Assembly (NCBI RefSeq): GCF_030285625.1
Contig: NZ_CP127294.1
Location: forward strand, 2,304,001-2,368,000
Direction: 5' to 3'
Length of the DNA stretch: 64,000 bases
DNA from: Amycolatopsis sp. 2-15
GTDB taxonomy: Bacteria > Actinomycetota > Actinomycetes > Mycobacteriales > Pseudonocardiaceae
Below, one piece after another: positions 62,849-64,000 of the stretch. Both the position numbers and the translations under genes were made by a program. Positions within the stretch are counted from its first letter, which is position 1, and each line of letters begins with the position of its first letter. The notes under the pieces are model-generated. The model had not been told where the DNA came from, made no database searches, and worked only from the letters and a program-made list of their open reading frames with translations.

Positions 62849-63673
62849 TTATCGCGAGCAGACGCGCGGACATTCCGCGCACTCGGCCTCGCCCGGCAGC
62901 AGGTAGGAGAAGCAGCAACTCTCCCGTCGTCGTTCCCAAGCGCGGTGCCCCTCGGCACCCACGGCCATGCGCAAGGTCGACGCGGAGGTCAGCGGCCGGT
63001 ATCTGTCGTCCAGCACCAACGCGGCGTCGGCGACACCGGCGCCTTCCGCGTCCGGTGTCCCGCCCTGGCGGCCGGCCCACCACAGCGAGTTGTCCAGGGC
63101 GTCGGTGGCCGCGGCCCACAACATGCGGCGGCCCAGCCGGCTGCTCGGCGCGTACGCGCGCACGAAGCGTGTGGCGTGCGCCACGAACTGGGCGCGCAGC
63201 ACGCCGGCCAGCGCGCGTTCGTCGGCCACGACGGTGGCTTCCGGGCGTGCGGAGCCGGGGTCGGTGGGCAGGCAGTAGAAGCTGTCGCCCAGCACGGCCA
63301 TGCCTTCGGGGTGTGGCCGGTCGTCGCCGAGGCCGAAGGCCAGCTGCTCGGGTTTGAGCGAGGGCACGCGGCGTTCGTGGTGCAGCAGCAGTGCGCCGAC
63401 GTACGCGGGAACGTGCAGGTACCACGATATGACGTAGCTCGCGGCCGTGCGCTCGGGCGCGGCGCCGTGGTTGTGGAGAAGCCACTTTTCCAGCCGTTCA
63501 CGCCATTCGGTGAAAAGCTCGGGGTGTTCGAGCAGCTCGGCGCAGTGGAACCACCCGGTCGGGACGTCTCTCCGCAGCTCACCGCGCTCCTGCAGTCCCC
63601 CGACCCGCAGGAGCGAATCGGCGAGACCGTCTCCGACGTCGCTGGCGTCGCGGGAAGACCGCTGCTGGTTCAC
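62849..63673 (-). CDS. fhuF: FhuF-like ferric-siderophore reductase
   Basis: 274 residues. The C-terminus has the FhuF [2Fe-2S] pattern CC-x10-C-x2-C (RESCCFSYLLPGEAECAECPR). The middle has YVISWYLHVPAYVGALLLHHERRVP. FhuF proteins reduce Fe(III) in siderophores in the cytosol to release iron. GTG 63673 follows AAGGAGG. The upstream iron box (63701-63719) indicates repression by an IdeR/DmdR regulator when iron is plentiful. No siderophore biosynthesis or uptake genes are in the window. Confidence 0.88.
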   Translation of the reverse strand: MNQQRSSRDASDVGDGLADSLLRVGGLQERGELRRDVPTGWFHCAELLEHPELFTEWRERLEKWLLHNHGAAPERTAASYVISWYLHVPAYVGALLLHHERRVPSLKPEQLAFGLGDDRPHPEGMAVLGDSFYCLPTDPGSARPEATVVADERALAGVLRAQFVAHATRFVRAYAPSSRLGRRMLWAAATDALDNSLWWAGRQGGTPDAEGAGVADAALVLDDRYRPLTSASTLRMAVGAEGHRAWERRRESCCFSYLLPGEAECAECPRVCSR

Positions 63674-63700
63674 CGCGGCCCTCCTTGTTGGCCGAACTGA

Positions 63701-63719
63701 TTAGGCGTGCCTAACCTTA
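63701..63719. promoter_or_regulatory. IdeR/DmdR iron box
   Basis: TTAGGCGTGCCTAACCTTA matches the 19-base consensus TTAGGTTAGGCTAACCTAA at 14 positions, including the TTAGG and CTAACCT cores. It lies 28 bases upstream of fhuF and may also act on a plus-strand gene. Confidence 0.75.
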
Positions 63720-64000
63720 CAGAGGTTTCGCAGTTGCGCCAATCGGGTGCCCACCTGGTGGAAACGGCCAGCTCCCCGATGTGTTCGCGCTGAGCGGACA
63801 GGGGGCCGCGGGCGGAATCCGAACGCGGGGCCGTACGTTCGACAAGAGGTAAAAGTGCAGGGCAACCGGACGTTGGACGATGACTCGAAGGGTCACCGGC
63901 CGGGTGCCAAAAGGCCACCGCAAGCCGTAGTGGTACGCAAGCGCGACCGCTTGGCTACTACAGTGGTCTCACGGTGCTGTCCGTCGCGGGTGCAATCTCG
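63720..64000. other. Window end: no confident gene, one open frame from 63855
   Basis: A frame starting at GTG 63855 (after AGAGGT) is open to the window end (VQGNRTLDDDSKGHRPGAKR...), but its third-position GC is clearly lower than that of the genes nearby, so I do not call it. It could be a leader region or the start of a short gene. Confidence 0.25.

Noticed and set aside
63855..64000. Partial gene at the right edge
   Set aside because: Open frame of under 50 codons with low third-position GC and no recognisable motif; not enough to call.

Overview
The window is about 70% GC with strong G/C bias at third codon positions. The gene order ppa - carboxypeptidase - DUF2342 - tilS - hpt - (ESX-type genes) - ftsH - folE/P/B/K - DUF3180 - DUF6779 - DUF2520 - panC - panD - coaX - lysS - lsr2, preceded by topA and holB, is the order I know from the Mycobacterium tuberculosis chromosome (roughly Rv3646c to Rv3597c). 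The MFS-Tmk fusion beside holB, the sortase-E type surface protein, two EspG-like proteins and Lsr2 point to a mycelial actinomycete of the Pseudonocardiaceae, most likely Amycolatopsis or a close relative. That assignment is inference, because no rRNA is present.

Layout. 1-9.4 kb: end of the proton-pumping pyrophosphatase hppA, a lipoprotein, a divergent MarR/MFS pair, a WhiA-N-terminal-like protein, a secreted trypsin-like protease and topA. 9.4-19.2 kb: an MFS gene, a gene behind an apparent dual DNA-damage promoter, a non-coding repeat array, a membrane protein, an MFS-thymidylate-kinase fusion, holB, a LAYTG surface protein and tRNA-Thr(CGU). 19.3-29.6 kb: accessory genes (esterase, LuxR-type ATPase, Gre-like factor, TetR, gamma-carbonic-anhydrase-like protein), glyA behind a ZTP riboswitch, a second repeat array, a ParB-like ORF and a DHA2 efflux pump. 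29.7-48.2 kb: the conserved core of ppa, PBP4, tilS, hpt, ESX substrate/EspG genes, ftsH, the folate operon and two membrane genes. 48.2-53.8 kb: a third repeat array, a PrsW protease and the pantothenate/CoA operon. 53.8-59.2 kb: an IS481 element split by an IS110 element, then an SDR/ECF41 pair, an SMR exporter and a methyltransferase, all placed between coaX and lysS. 59.3-64 kb: lysS, lsr2, a frameshifted AraC gene, a DinB-like enzyme and an iron-box-controlled fhuF.

Themes. Folate synthesis (folE-P-B-K, overlapping starts and stops) and glyA (one-carbon transfer, ZTP sensing) are linked metabolically. panC-panD-coaX form a vitamin B5/CoA operon. Many genes have a TANNNT box 6-8 bases before the start codon, which suggests leaderless mRNAs. 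Most convergent pairs are separated by perfect hairpins or share a CTAG stop. The strongest hunt results are the SOS-box plus PafBC-type promoter before the 10609 gene, the nested IS110-in-IS481 insertion whose original sequence can be read back exactly, and the MFS fusion to a Tmk domain that has lost its P-loop lysine.
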